The position numbers and the translations under genes are program-made. DNA of 50,957 nucleotides from Haplosporangium gracile (Eukaryota > Mortierellomycota > Mortierellomycetes > Mortierellales > Mortierellaceae): the NCBI GenBank assembly GCA_015499985.1, contig JAAAUF010000153.1:1-50957 (forward strand), in the 5' to 3' direction. Numbering within the stretch: position 1 is the stretch's first letter; every line of letters begins with the position of its first letter. Shown one piece after another: positions 1 to 10,097 of the stretch. Below the pieces are notes generated by a model. That model had not been told where the DNA came from, did no database searches, and saw only the letters and a list, made by a program, of their open reading frames with translations.

Positions 1-1
1 T

Positions 2-957
2 GCCGGTCGCCCTGTTGAGTGGCTCACCAACCAGCTGAATGAGCACTTTCAGATTCAGCCTCCCCTTGTACGACGTACTGTGGACAAGGCCGTCAACAAG
101 CTCACTACATATACACTCAAGCTAATGAGGGCCGAGTTAGAAAGATATAACGATCCCGAGCGTATTGAGGCCCGACAACTATGGGCTAAGAATGTCCACC
201 AGGGTCCTGGCAGTATGAATCACTTCGTCTACATTGACGAGGCTGGCTTTAATTTGCACATCACCCGCAAGTATGGCCGCGCTCCCCGAGGCAGGCGAGC
301 CATTCAGAAGGTCCCCTACAACCGTGGCCCGAACATGTCCTTGATCGTTGCAGTTGATAAGACGGGTATCCTAGCGCACCACTTCAAGCGCGGTGCCTCA
401 ACCAAGAGACCTTTACCGAATTTTTGGAGGATCAACTTCTCCCCCGTCTCGAGGACAAGCACCGTATATTTCTCATGGATAACGCCAAGTTCCACAAGAC
501 TCAGAGGGTCAAGGACGCCGTTACTGCCCGTGGTCACACCCTTCTCTTCCTCCCTCCATACAGCCCACATCTCAATGCTACCGAGTCCGTCTTCAACAGC
601 ATTAAGACCCATGTCCGCCTGGAGATTGTCCAAGCCGAGACCCTTGCGGGCCATGTAGCACATGATCTAGCGCGAATGGATGCTGCAATGGCAAGAGGGT
701 GGATCTGCGAAGTTGAGCGAAATTTCCAGCTTTCACTTGCTGGAGCTCCACTTGGTCGTCTTTTTGGTGTCCGCCAAGCCCTTCCTGAGGGTTATCAAGA
801 CCCGTATATTGAGGATTGGGGTGATGAACTAAAGTATGAAGACAGGGAAGAGGGGGAGGATGTGGACGTGGACGAGGAGGAGGAAGAGGGGGAAGTTCAC
901 TCGCATGCTCGTAAGTACTCACCCCTTCGCACCCGATCGAGGAAAGCGCGAAATTGA
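2..957 (+). pseudogene. Tc1/mariner-IS630-type DDE transposase, frameshifted and cut by the window edge
   Basis: The reading frame is open from the window edge (frame starting at base 2), so the 5' end lies outside. The first part carries a region resembling the DNA-binding linker and then the first catalytic aspartate block (YIDEAGF, near 232-250). Around bases 400-403 the frame changes by one base, consistent with a single-base deletion. The remaining protein continues in the frame of 424-957 with the second aspartate block (FLMDNAKFHKT) and the third block (PPYSPHLNATE, then SVFNSIK), which has the DDE-superfamily spacing of Tc1/mariner and IS630 elements. The C-terminus ends in a strongly acidic tail. 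The break should prevent a full-length product. The left terminal repeat is not in the window, and no right terminal repeat could be matched. It may have been mobile near the F-box cluster, but no link to that cluster is shown. Confidence 0.85.
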
Positions 958-1275
958 GAAATTGAGGACAGCGATGCTCAAATGAAAGTACGAGTGAACA
1001 TGTTTTAACATAGAGTAGAATTCAAACGTGTTCAGCGCATTGAAAAACCTCTCAGCGCATTTCTTAAGAAGGATATGACGATTTCAAATTGCCAAAAGGG
1101 ATATTTACGAGCTTTTTTTTCGAGCTCGCAGTTCTTTCTCACCTTGTCAATTTACAAAACAAAGACCTTTATTAACTGTATTTCATATCGTTGTGCTTTT
1201 AACGGGGATGTTAATAGTGAGGTCGCACAGAGACCGTCCCACTGGCATGCTCCAGAATAGCAATTCTCGGAACTG
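958..1275. other. Spacer between transposase and F-box pseudogene
   Basis: No gene recognised. It holds a short direct repeat (CAGCGCATT, near 1034 and 1054) and T-rich stretches. If the transposon's right end is here it cannot be fixed without the left end. Confidence 0.4.
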
Positions 1276-3318
1276 TCATTCTGACTGCGCATGATGGAAA
1301 TCCCGTACCTCCTTGTCAAGTTGCGCTACGTTGACTACACATCCACCAAACCTATACACTCTCACTCTCCTCAATTTCCAATGCTCGGCTATCCATCTCA
1401 GCTCGTTCTTCGCAATCCGATGATCCACCTCCTTGAACCCGAACGTCTCCAGGCGACTCAAGGATGCGAGCTGAGCCAGGTCTGATGCCATTGAGAGCTT
1501 TAAGCTATCGGGATTGGGACATTGTTCATACGATGGTAATGCCGATTCAATGTACAGATCCACCGCTTGTGGCGTCGTCGGCAGGGGAGCTTGACAAAGC
1601 CAATGTCGAGGTGTTGAAGCTCCATGAATTGTGTCAGGTGCCGCAATAACTTTTCCTGGATCGTTCATGAGCCCTGCTGCTCCTCCAAAATCTGCTGTTC
1701 CCTCTCAACGTCGTCACTGGGTAAAGCGTCCCTCTTGATGTACTTCAAAAACGTCTCCTCCTCGCTCGAAAGCCGTGGCACGCCCATGATCCCGCACTGA
1801 ATTTTTTCAAGGTCCAGGCATGTCCAAGTCGGTCCTTGGAAAATGTCGTCGATCGCGACAGCAAGTCCTTGTCCTTGTAGCGACTTCATTTTTGGGCACT
1901 CCACGAGTACTTAGTGGATCTCCTTAAAACACCGTTGCGTAACACCGAATTGAAGTCGTTCCATGTTCCTGCAGGTCTGAGCAATCGTAGAGATGGCCTC
2001 ATGAGGGATGTAGCACACCTCCAAGTTGACTAGGTGAGGTGCTCTGGAGAGTAACTGCGCCATATTCGACGGGTATCACGGATGGTTCTGGATGTTTATA
2101 GACCGCAGCTGAACGTCCTCTTGGTCGACTGCTGCAGTGCTGTTGTTGCTGGAGTGCTCTGGCGCTGAGTAAATATTCAACACATGCAACTCCAGGCCAG
2201 GCAGCATCCGCAATATATTGAGGAGGGCGATAAAGTTGGTAAAGTTGTTCAATGTAATGAATTTCCTGATCTTGAGGAAGTAGAGCTTCAACAGCGTCAG
2301 GCTCGCGACATTCGACGACGAGAGTCGTTCGACAAGTGGACGAGTCACTGTTTCTTCTGGACTGGGCTCAAGTATCTTGTTCCTTGACAGAGTAAAGTAA
2401 GGTAGTTCGAAGGTCTGGAGGGCAGGAAAGGCTCGCAGGACTCGATGCGCGTCCTTTGTTGCCAGGAAGGCAAAAATCGTGATATGTTGGAGGGTCGTGC
2501 AGAATCCTGGCGGCAGCTCGCTCAATCCTGCCGCCTTGCCGGTGTACACAAACGAGATAATCCATGGGAAATGTGTCAATAGCCGCTGCAGAACAATCTC
2601 GTCCAATCCGGTGCCACCCAGCTGCAGGTATTGAAGTTTGTGTAAACCCAAGAGTGCCGACATTACGAAGGCTTCTACCTCTGCGGTAATCACACCTGGA
2701 GAGATCATCCTGAACTCAATGAAGGCCTCGTGGGCACCAGTCGATATCTACAGGTGCTCCAGATTCGGGTTGTTGCAGATGATCTACCAGCATGCCCATG
2801 TGAGATTGAACGACAGAGGGGCAGGAAACCGACGAGTGGTAATTGAGAAGAGAGTCCTGGGGATGTCGGCATATTCATCAGGTAAGGTCTCTCCAGATGG
2901 TTGGATAAAGTGTCCATGAATCCTCAGCAACGTCAGTTATGTGAGGGGCATCCTTAAGGTCGTGACGAGGAGCCATCGGTCGTAGAGGGTGAGGTGCCGG
3001 ACATAGTCCTTGTGTTCCTGGATAAACGTCGCCCGTACGGCATTCTTGGTATCCGCTGCTGTGACAATGGTCTCCCACTTTGCTCTGTTCTGGTGTCGGG
3101 ACGTGTCGAACCATGGCCTTGAACGATCGCTCACAGTCCTGACAATATAGGGTGTGAAGCGGGTCTTCCAGAGACGGCAGACAAGGCATGTGGTACCAAA
3201 GGCGACAAGCTCGAATAGATGACGCCAGGTTGATCGAGTCCAGCTGGGGCCCAAGGAGATCAACAAGTTCAAGCAGGACGCAAAAGGTATGAGACGGTGG
3301 CTGCTTGTCGCTTTGCAT
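1276..3318 (-). pseudogene. F-box/LRR family pseudogene
   Basis: Read on the minus strand, fragments in several frames line up in order with the intact relatives at 5357-7177 and 10098-12059. A start near 3318 leads into an F-box-like segment (LLELVDLLGPQL, then ASSIRACRLW). The frame then shifts near 3190 to continue with the CRLWKTRFTPYIV-like segment. LRR-like pieces follow at 2708-2076. The C-terminal cap (FGFKEVDHRI, then LRWIAEHW) lies near 1450-1330. At least three frame changes and several stops separate these pieces, and the cap is followed by a divergent tail. The copy cannot encode a full protein. The order of the pieces is intact, so it decayed in place rather than being assembled from scattered fragments. 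Confidence 0.8.
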
Positions 3319-3475
3319 GTCGGTGCTGTAGTGAGAACAAAGAAAGGAAAGGATGGCGAAGAGAAAAGAGGAAATTACCTCGACGTTTCGCATTTTATTC
3401 GTCGTATTTTGACCATGCGCCACATTCACTTGGACAGGGCAACGTCACTCACTGATATCCCCTTCTTGGCTGGCA

Positions 3476-5204
3476 CTAGCCAGTGAACCGAAAAATGGAA
3501 ACTAGGTTGGCAGGGTACAACTCTTCAAAGTCACTCGCGTGTTCAGCTATAGACATGATAAAACCACAGGCGAGATATCAGTATGTTAGTATTCAGCAAT
3601 AAGTCCGAAAACCAGGTCCGAGCAAATACATCAAAAAGAGAAAGAGCAAAGCGCATACCCGACAACAACCCGCGTGCCTTCACCTCATTCTCAAGACCCT
3701 TTTCGGCACATTTGTTATATTTGTTGATCCCCGCCAGGTCGGTAAGCCGCGTCCAATGCTCCTTCGCCCAATCCAGCTCTGCTCTTGTCCAAGGCTGATG
3801 GCCCGGTAGGGACACGCCTCGCAAATATCTCAATCCTGCCAAAATGCCCAATCCACTTGCAAGACAGACTTTTAGATTTCCTTTGAAAGAATCCCTTTGT
3901 TGGCGCACATCATAATTCTTGTGGGGGCCATTGAGGAGCAAAACTTCTAGCTCTGTCAGAGCCGAGAGATGTTGTAAGATGAAGCGGTTGCATTCTTCCC
4001 CGTTCTCGTCGTCATGAATTCCTGAAACTCGGTCCACCTCAAAGTACACAGACAATCGCCTCAGTCTCGCACAGGCCCATCCTCGAGGAGTCAGCTCCAT
4101 CATTTCCGAGACCTTCAACAGTGGAGCAGTGACGGTCCGCAGATTCGGGCAGGACATGAGAAGCAGCAAAGACAATCGACGTCCCTTGTCCGTCAAATCG
4201 TCAATACTGAGCTCTGTCAACCGCGGAAAGTAATCCCGAATGGTGAACAGTGTCTTAGAACTCCATGGTTTCCCAGGATAAAGTGTGCACTCAACTTGCT
4301 TCAGCCACGAAGAAAAGAGACTGCCAGCAAAGTTCCTTGGACGTAGCTCAATCCTTACCGCCTCCAGTCCAAAACGTCGCCTCGACAGAATGGCATCCTC
4401 AAAGAGCGGTATCGCATTGTTCCTCGCTTTGGACTCTTGCAATGTGCTCCACCATAGCCGCCGCAGTTGTCCACATTGCGCCACAATCCGCGCCTGCCGC
4501 TCAAACTCCATGCCAAGGCATGACAGAAAAAGCTCCTTCATATTACTGAGATCAGGGTACGGGTAGTTCGTGCCCGTGAGAGGGGAGAAATATGTTTGTC
4601 GCAGCTTGAGAGATTCCAGTCGGGAGCACACCTTCCAGAACGCTATTGCTTGGTCATACTCGACAATACCCCCATGTTGGATTTGCAGTTTTCTAAGCCG
4701 TGGTAGCACCATGAGCGTCTCCCAGAAACGAGCCCCCGGTAGGGTTCGGAAACCTACTAGCTGCAGTTCTTGTAACGAGTCCTTGCAGCCACGAAGGAAG
4801 TGGATCCACGGCGCCAGATCGTTGGTGTTGAGGTCTCCTGACCTCAAGACGAGGCTCCTGAGGTTGCCGAATGGGATTTGGGCCAGTTCGGGGCTGAAGC
4901 ACCCAAGGCTGTAAACTTGTTGACGGTGTCGGACAAGGCTGCAAGCTGAAGGCTGTCGCGGGATTGAAGAGAAATCCTCCTGGTCATGGTCGAGCTGGTC
5001 CCATTCGTCGTCGTTGGTGGGTTGACTTCGAGGTCCAAAGACAGGAACGCCTCTGCGAAGACGTACGTATGATTTGTTGCAGATGAGCGGTTCGAAGGTG
5101 CGCCACCAGTCTCGACAGACGAGAATGCATTGTTTGAGATCACGAGTCCGAAGGTAACGCCGGATGTTAATCCTGATCTCGACTAGTTGGAGGGCGTGAT
5201 GCAT
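3476..5204 (-). CDS. F-box/LRR protein (divergent member), one 3' intron
   Basis: A long frame starts at 5204 with an F-box-like N-terminus (residues about 5-45: IRINIRRYLRTRDLKQ, then LVCRDWWRTFEPLI), followed by irregular leucine-rich repeats (for example LRKLQIQHGGI, LESLKLRQTYF, LTELSIDDL). F-box proteins usually couple substrates to Skp1-Cullin ubiquitin ligases, and the LRRs are the likely substrate face. Near the end the unspliced frame turns into unlikely sequence. A GT-AG intron at 3547-3658, with a CTAAC-type branch site, joins phase-1 exons and gives an ending (...AEHASDFEELYPANLV...) with a stop at 3476. That makes exons 5204-3659 and 3546-3476, about 538 residues. The C-terminal cap shared by the other members is not obvious here, so this is a separate subfamily. 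The F-box call is by pattern. The intron is inferred. Confidence 0.75.
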
Positions 5205-5356
5205 TTAAGTCGCGTGCGAGAGATGGGAGTTGCGGAGGGTCAAGGAAGGAGGGAGTTAAAAGAAAAGAAACAAAAAAAAGGGGGGTGTTTAAGACAAAAT
5301 TAACTGTGTGCTGGTGGTGCCTGGCAATCTTATGTTTCACACTGCTTTAAATATGA

Positions 5357-7177
5357 CTAACAATGAAAGGTTAATAAGCGCACGTCAGGACGCAGCGCCA
5401 TAAACTGTGCCCGCAACGTATCCTTAGCCGGGTCTATCTCCGTCATCGGGGTCGCACTCGGCTTGAGTCCATACAACAAACAAAGCCGAGGCCAGCTCTG
5501 CGCAATCCACGCCAACTCTGCAGGTCCCACCTTGCTTGTCATCCCATCGAACCCAAACACATCCAGTTTTGTCAGAGTAGAAAGCTGACCCAGGCCTGTC
5601 TCCAGAGTAAACTCAAGACTGCCCACCCCTTCAAGGACAGGATCCAACCACAAAACTAACGTCGTCAACTTTTTCAAATGGGCGAGACGGCTGTACACTT
5701 GATATTGCCAGTATCGGCTGTGCTGCTGCATAAGAAATGCCGACTGCTGTCCCATCAAAACCCGGCTCGTGTCGCCCGAGGTTGTCGATATGGCGCTGTG
5801 CGCTACATCCTCGGTGTGCAACAAACCCTCAATGCCAATAATCTGGCACTTCAACACCTCCAGATCTTGACACACCCATGGTCGTTCCTCCTCCAGCTGC
5901 GTTGCTTCAACATTGTATCGGGAAGCATCCAAAACTCGCAACCATGGACAGCCCTCCAAAAGGTAGCTTAATGTGTTGACTGGCACTGGCTTTGCGGAAT
6001 CCTGATCGGCATATAGGGTCACCGTTTCGAGTTGTCGACAGCACTCTACGATGGTAAGAATAGTGGTCTCGTCAAGGTCCCCGGCAGTTAAGTCGCGCAG
6101 GTCCGGTAGGCATGGAATGGTTGCTCTCAGAATCTCATCCTCTAAAGGTGTTGTTCGTCCGAGGTGCAGGAGTTGAAGCAAAGTTGGTTTGATGTTGTTC
6201 CTTGCCTCATGAATAAAATTTTCCTTGCAGTACGGTGTTGCGACTCGGAATCCTCCTGCCCAGAGCGAGCGCAGATTCGGAAGGTGTTGCAGAATGCTGA
6301 GAAAGAGCAGAGTGTCGATATAGTCCTGAAGACGAAGCGCCTGGAGGGATGGCAATGTCGTTTGAAATGGGCTGGAGCTGACAGACCAACTTGACGAGCC
6401 GTAATATCGAATGTACGGCAACGTTTCCAGCAGCGCTCCAAGATCGTTGCAGTCAGCGTAGTTGTCCAGAACATGAAAGCGCCCTTTAGACGCAAGTGTG
6501 TCGTAAATTGAGGCAGGAAAGTCGACAGTCTGCAAGTCTCGTAGGGTGGAGCTCAGTCGTACGCAAGAGAGATCCTTGTTTTGTTGGATGAGGCGATGGA
6601 AAAGATTGGTCATTGTCCATTCCCGCTGCTGCAGTGTTACCTCTCTTTCGCCCAGTGTTTCTGGCGCAATCGAGCCACCACCGAAAAGAGACATTCGATT
6701 GACCATGTTACGCATGGCTGAGGCTAATAGGCCTGCTCCTGGTCCTGCCTGTAGTTCCCTTCGTCTGTTTGCTCGAAACTCCTGCTCCTCTAGAGTCGTC
6801 TTGTTTTTGAAAGGATTCGACAGGATGAGGGTGTGGATGTTGGTGCAGGATCCACAGAAATGGGCAACCTCGAGTGTGACTCCCCAGTGTATACTTAAGA
6901 CACGGATCCAGGTCCCATATTTTGTAACAGTCGCCTTGATCCAGTTCTTGTCCTTGCCGTTGTTGATGCGGGGGTAGTCGTGGGCCTTGAGGATCTTGGG
7001 CCATTGGTACTCGGTGTCGTCGACTGTGTGCCAGAGGGATGGGACCGCAGCCTTATTCCAGAGACGAGAAACTTGTACGCAGGAGAAGAGGTCCGGAGGG
7101 TCCAGAAAAGTGCCGATATGAGAGACCAGTTCAAGCAGACCGAGGGCCTCTTCGGAGGGGTCACGAATTCGCGTCAT
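5357..7177 (-). CDS. F-box/LRR protein, intact single-exon member
   Basis: Single exon of 606 residues. The frame is open further upstream, but the ATG at 7177 (MTRIRDPSEEA) is chosen because it sits just before the F-box and matches the start of the relative at 10098; the upstream residues are low-complexity and hydrophobic. The F-box spans about residues 8-55 (LELVSHIGTFLDPPDLF, CVQVSRLWNKAAVPSLW). A conserved spacer with the WIKATVTKYG motif and a leucine-rich body follow. The C-terminal cap is at about 535-571 (LDVFGFDG, LAWIAQSWPRL), and the end matches LRPDVR. The expected role is substrate recognition for an SCF-type ubiquitin ligase, inferred from the F-box only. It lies 152 bases downstream of the divergent paralogue on the same strand. 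Confidence 0.85.
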   Translation of the reverse strand: MTRIRDPSEEALGLLELVSHIGTFLDPPDLFSCVQVSRLWNKAAVPSLWHTVDDTEYQWPKILKAHDYPRINNGKDKNWIKATVTKYGTWIRVLSIHWGVTLEVAHFCGSCTNIHTLILSNPFKNKTTLEEQEFRANRRRELQAGPGAGLLASAMRNMVNRMSLFGGGSIAPETLGEREVTLQQREWTMTNLFHRLIQQNKDLSCVRLSSTLRDLQTVDFPASIYDTLASKGRFHVLDNYADCNDLGALLETLPYIRYYGSSSWSVSSSPFQTTLPSLQALRLQDYIDTLLFLSILQHLPNLRSLWAGGFRVATPYCKENFIHEARNNIKPTLLQLLHLGRTTPLEDEILRATIPCLPDLRDLTAGDLDETTILTIVECCRQLETVTLYADQDSAKPVPVNTLSYLLEGCPWLRVLDASRYNVEATQLEEERPWVCQDLEVLKCQIIGIEGLLHTEDVAHSAISTTSGDTSRVLMGQQSAFLMQQHSRYWQYQVYSRLAHLKKLTTLVLWLDPVLEGVGSLEFTLETGLGQLSTLTKLDVFGFDGMTSKVGPAELAWIAQSWPRLCLLYGLKPSATPMTEIDPAKDTLRAQFMALRPDVRLLTFHC

Positions 7178-7469
7178 TTTTGTTGCGGGAGGGAGATATG
7201 AGTGCGTGTGAAAAAAGAAAGAAAACGAAAGGAAGATGGGGGCGACGGGGAAAACGACATGAGATAAAACAAAACAAAGTGGCAAGATGACCAGTAGCAT
7301 CTTAGCACCCTGTCTGTGCCACGCAATTCGTGCCAAAGAGTCGAACGGGAGAGTCACGCACATTAAGTGAAAGCTCTCATATTCGTATCTTTTTTTTGCT
7401 GTTTGCACAAACAACCCACCCATTTCTATCAAGTGCCAAGGAGTGCGCTAAAGCCGGACCGGGGAACCA

Positions 7470-7870
7470 TGGGACAACAACAGCGGGTGCTTGCGCGACT
7501 GCCTAGTTTGACACACCTTACAGTTCTTGAGTTGGCATTCAAGCAGTCTCAAGACCATTTACGACAATTTGAAGAGGATGATGCGTACGTCGAATATCTC
7601 TCAGACACGCTTGAGCTAACTTTGGCTAGCGGGTTGGGCCAGCTTGCGACTCTCAAGGGTTTGAAGATGTTTGGGTTTAAAGGATGCAACCACGAGATCG
7701 ATAGACCGGAACTCGACTTATGTGGATGCTCAAAAGCTGGCCTCGTCTCAGGGCAATGCGTGAATTATGACAAACGGCATGTTGACTTCCAGGTTCGAGA
7801 TGCGCAAGACGGAACCGCGATCATACATGCAGCATACCAGACCCGACATTCGACAACAGGGTGGCAAATA
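7470..7870 (+). pseudogene. Orphan C-terminal fragment of an F-box/LRR gene
   Basis: An open stretch on the plus strand (MGQQQRVLARLPSLT) matches only the last LRRs and C-terminal cap of the family: LELTLASGLGQLATL, then FGFKGCNHEIDRPEL. Just after this the frame shifts near 7720. The cap continues in another frame (WMLKSWPRLR) and then meets stops. There is no F-box or N-terminal half, and the piece lies head to head with the intact minus-strand gene ending upstream. It is best read as a relic of duplication or rearrangement. Confidence 0.7.
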
Positions 7871-7972
7871 ATAAAGACATTTGAGATATCCCTATATCAA
7901 GTAAGGTCCACACACGTAGAAAGAATATACAAGCTTCACATATGTAAAAAGAATAAATTATTTATCCATCAT

Positions 7973-9500
7973 TTATGGCGGTAAAGTTATACTTACCAAG
8001 AGCTCTTGCAGAAGACAGTCTTGATCCAAGTCATTATGATTAAGGCGACCTTCGACAATACTAAATTTTGGCCAGCTATCAATCATCCAACAGACATCTG
8101 ACAACTCCAGCTTCTGCTTCGTCCCGTAAACATCCAAAATGTAAAGATTCTTCAAACACAAATGGACATCGAGTCCATAAGAGATGCGGAATTGCAATCT
8201 TAGAGCCTTGAAAATACCAATTGCACGAACAGACAACCGCTCCAATCCAACAAGCGTCGAAATTCTGTCAAACACCAGCTGGTGACGCCTCTGGTTGTCC
8301 TCCGCATCGATTGCTCCTCCTATATCGAATTGCGCTTTGAGCACCCTCAAGTTAAGGCATGCTCAAGGTCTGCCGCGCTCAATATCCTCAACCGACAGAC
8401 GCTGCATTTGCAAAGGTGCCAACTTTGGGGACGACTCCAACGCCTCTTGAACTAGGGCACTCGTGAAGCTCAATGACCGTTTGCTCGCCAGTAGCCTCAG
8501 ACTATCGCAGTGTCTCTTCAGTGCCTCTGATCGACTCGAGGATGTGACCAAACCCTTCGTCCATAATAAACTTTAGCTCTTTGCCTCTGTATCGGGTATA
8601 CAACCCAGACAGGACCAGCGACCGGAGATGCATCCATGTCCCAGGTTGAACGAATCGGCGAATGTCGTCTGTGTTTGGCAGGGGCTGGTTCACAGAAATG
8701 CCTTTGGTCTGTTCCAGCAGGTGGTAGTGTTTCGCATAGTGGCTGCGTCGTGTGGTTGACTGCTAATGGATTTTTTGTACGTAGGGGCATCGCGCAAGAA
8801 ACTCGAATTGTGCCATGACCGAGAGTCCTGTGATATTCCCGAACTCTACACTGTGCGGAAAATAACGTCCATCAGCGTGGGTGAGCAATGCCGCGCAGAG
8901 TAGCCTGGTATGACTGTCCCAGAGCCCCTGCACTGTGCAGTTTGCACGTCTAGTCGCTGCCCTCCTGACATCTTCTGGTAAATCGTTCTGTGACTCTGTC
9001 GGGTGGGCAAAGGCCCTCCACACTCTATGCCCTATATGCGGAACGGGTTCTTGCATATCAACTCTCGGAGGGCCTCTATACTCTCGTCAATACTACCAAC
9101 TTGACCGGGATTTGCAGGCTCGTCATCCTCGTCATCCTTGCGGTAGCTGTAGGGAGCCTGGTAGACAAAGTTCTTCAGATTGATTGAGGTCAAGTTTCGA
9201 AGTTCGAGCAAGAAATAGTCGACGAGATGAAATAGGTTGAGAAGAGGTGACGGACACGGTAGAGATATCTAGACTGGATGAGTGCAGGAGAGGACCGACG
9301 GGTCTTGTCGCAGACGAGGTAGAGGTCGTTGAAGAGGAGTAGTTCGAAGATCTGACGGAAGTAACAGGAGACCAGCAGGCTGGAGGCTAATGACTTGTTG
9401 GTCATGAAGATCCGACGGTGTACAGTATTTCGGGGACATTGAGCGCGGAGCGATGAGGTTAAGGCGACATGGAGGGCAACGGGCAGAGAGAAGAGGAAGG
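7973..9500 (-). pseudogene. F-box/LRR family pseudogene, highly degenerate
   Basis: On the minus strand a segment near 9430-9270 reads as an F-box-like helix (SLASSLLVSCYFRQIFELLL). It lacks a clean upstream start in that frame. Pieces in at least four frames follow: a middle piece at 9056-8763, an LRR piece near 8693-8502 (WMHLRSLVLSGL) and a C-terminal piece at 8350-7973 that ends with a weak version of the family cap (LDVYGTKQ, VCWMIDSWPKF). The order agrees with an intact gene, but the frame breaks rule out a single product unless many unseen introns are invoked. This copy is more divergent from the others than the pseudogene at 1276-3318. Confidence 0.6.
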
Positions 9501-10097
9501 AGCATGGAGGAAGAGAGCAGAGAGAGAAGGAAGTCCGACGAAAGTCGGCCGCCTCCCTTGTTCTCTTCTCTTGGAATATTAAATGTTTTCTTCTCTTATT
9601 GAACCACTCTCCTGTCTGAAGACGCCGCGCGCCTCTTTTCTTTTTCATGTAAACATTCCCATTATTGGCAATTCCGCCACCAAACCCGTCTACATCATAG
9701 GCCAGCAAGGAGTGGATTGCTGGAGGCGCATTCATTGTCCTCTGAAGAAGGGCTGTTGCTGAGTGCTCCTTGTTTATCGGCCACCGTGAACTTTGAGGAG
9801 ATAGAATGACGTGCCTATGCCAAGGCTAGAAAGGGTCCCTTCCTTTCATAAATGCAATTAAGCAACCTGATCCCGCCGACCAACAGCCCACAAGGTCGTG
9901 TCTAGACCCCTCTTTTCTCTCTGTTCACATCTTCAATCTTTGGGACTGAGGACCCTTCGTGATTTTTGTTTATGTCGTTTTTGTCATAAAAAGCGGCGGG
10001 AAGAAATCTTTTTTTTTCTTTTCTACCCAATTTCCATTTTTACATCCAAAACACCTCGTCTCCCTCCTCTCACCATACCCAAGAGAAAACTCGCTTC
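9501..10097. other. Intergenic region upstream of the intact F-box/LRR gene
   Basis: About 600 bases between the head-to-head F-box pseudogene and the intact plus-strand gene. It contains T-rich and pyrimidine-rich stretches just before the ATG at 10098, as is common for fungal promoters. No coding segment or defined element was recognised. Confidence 0.4.
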
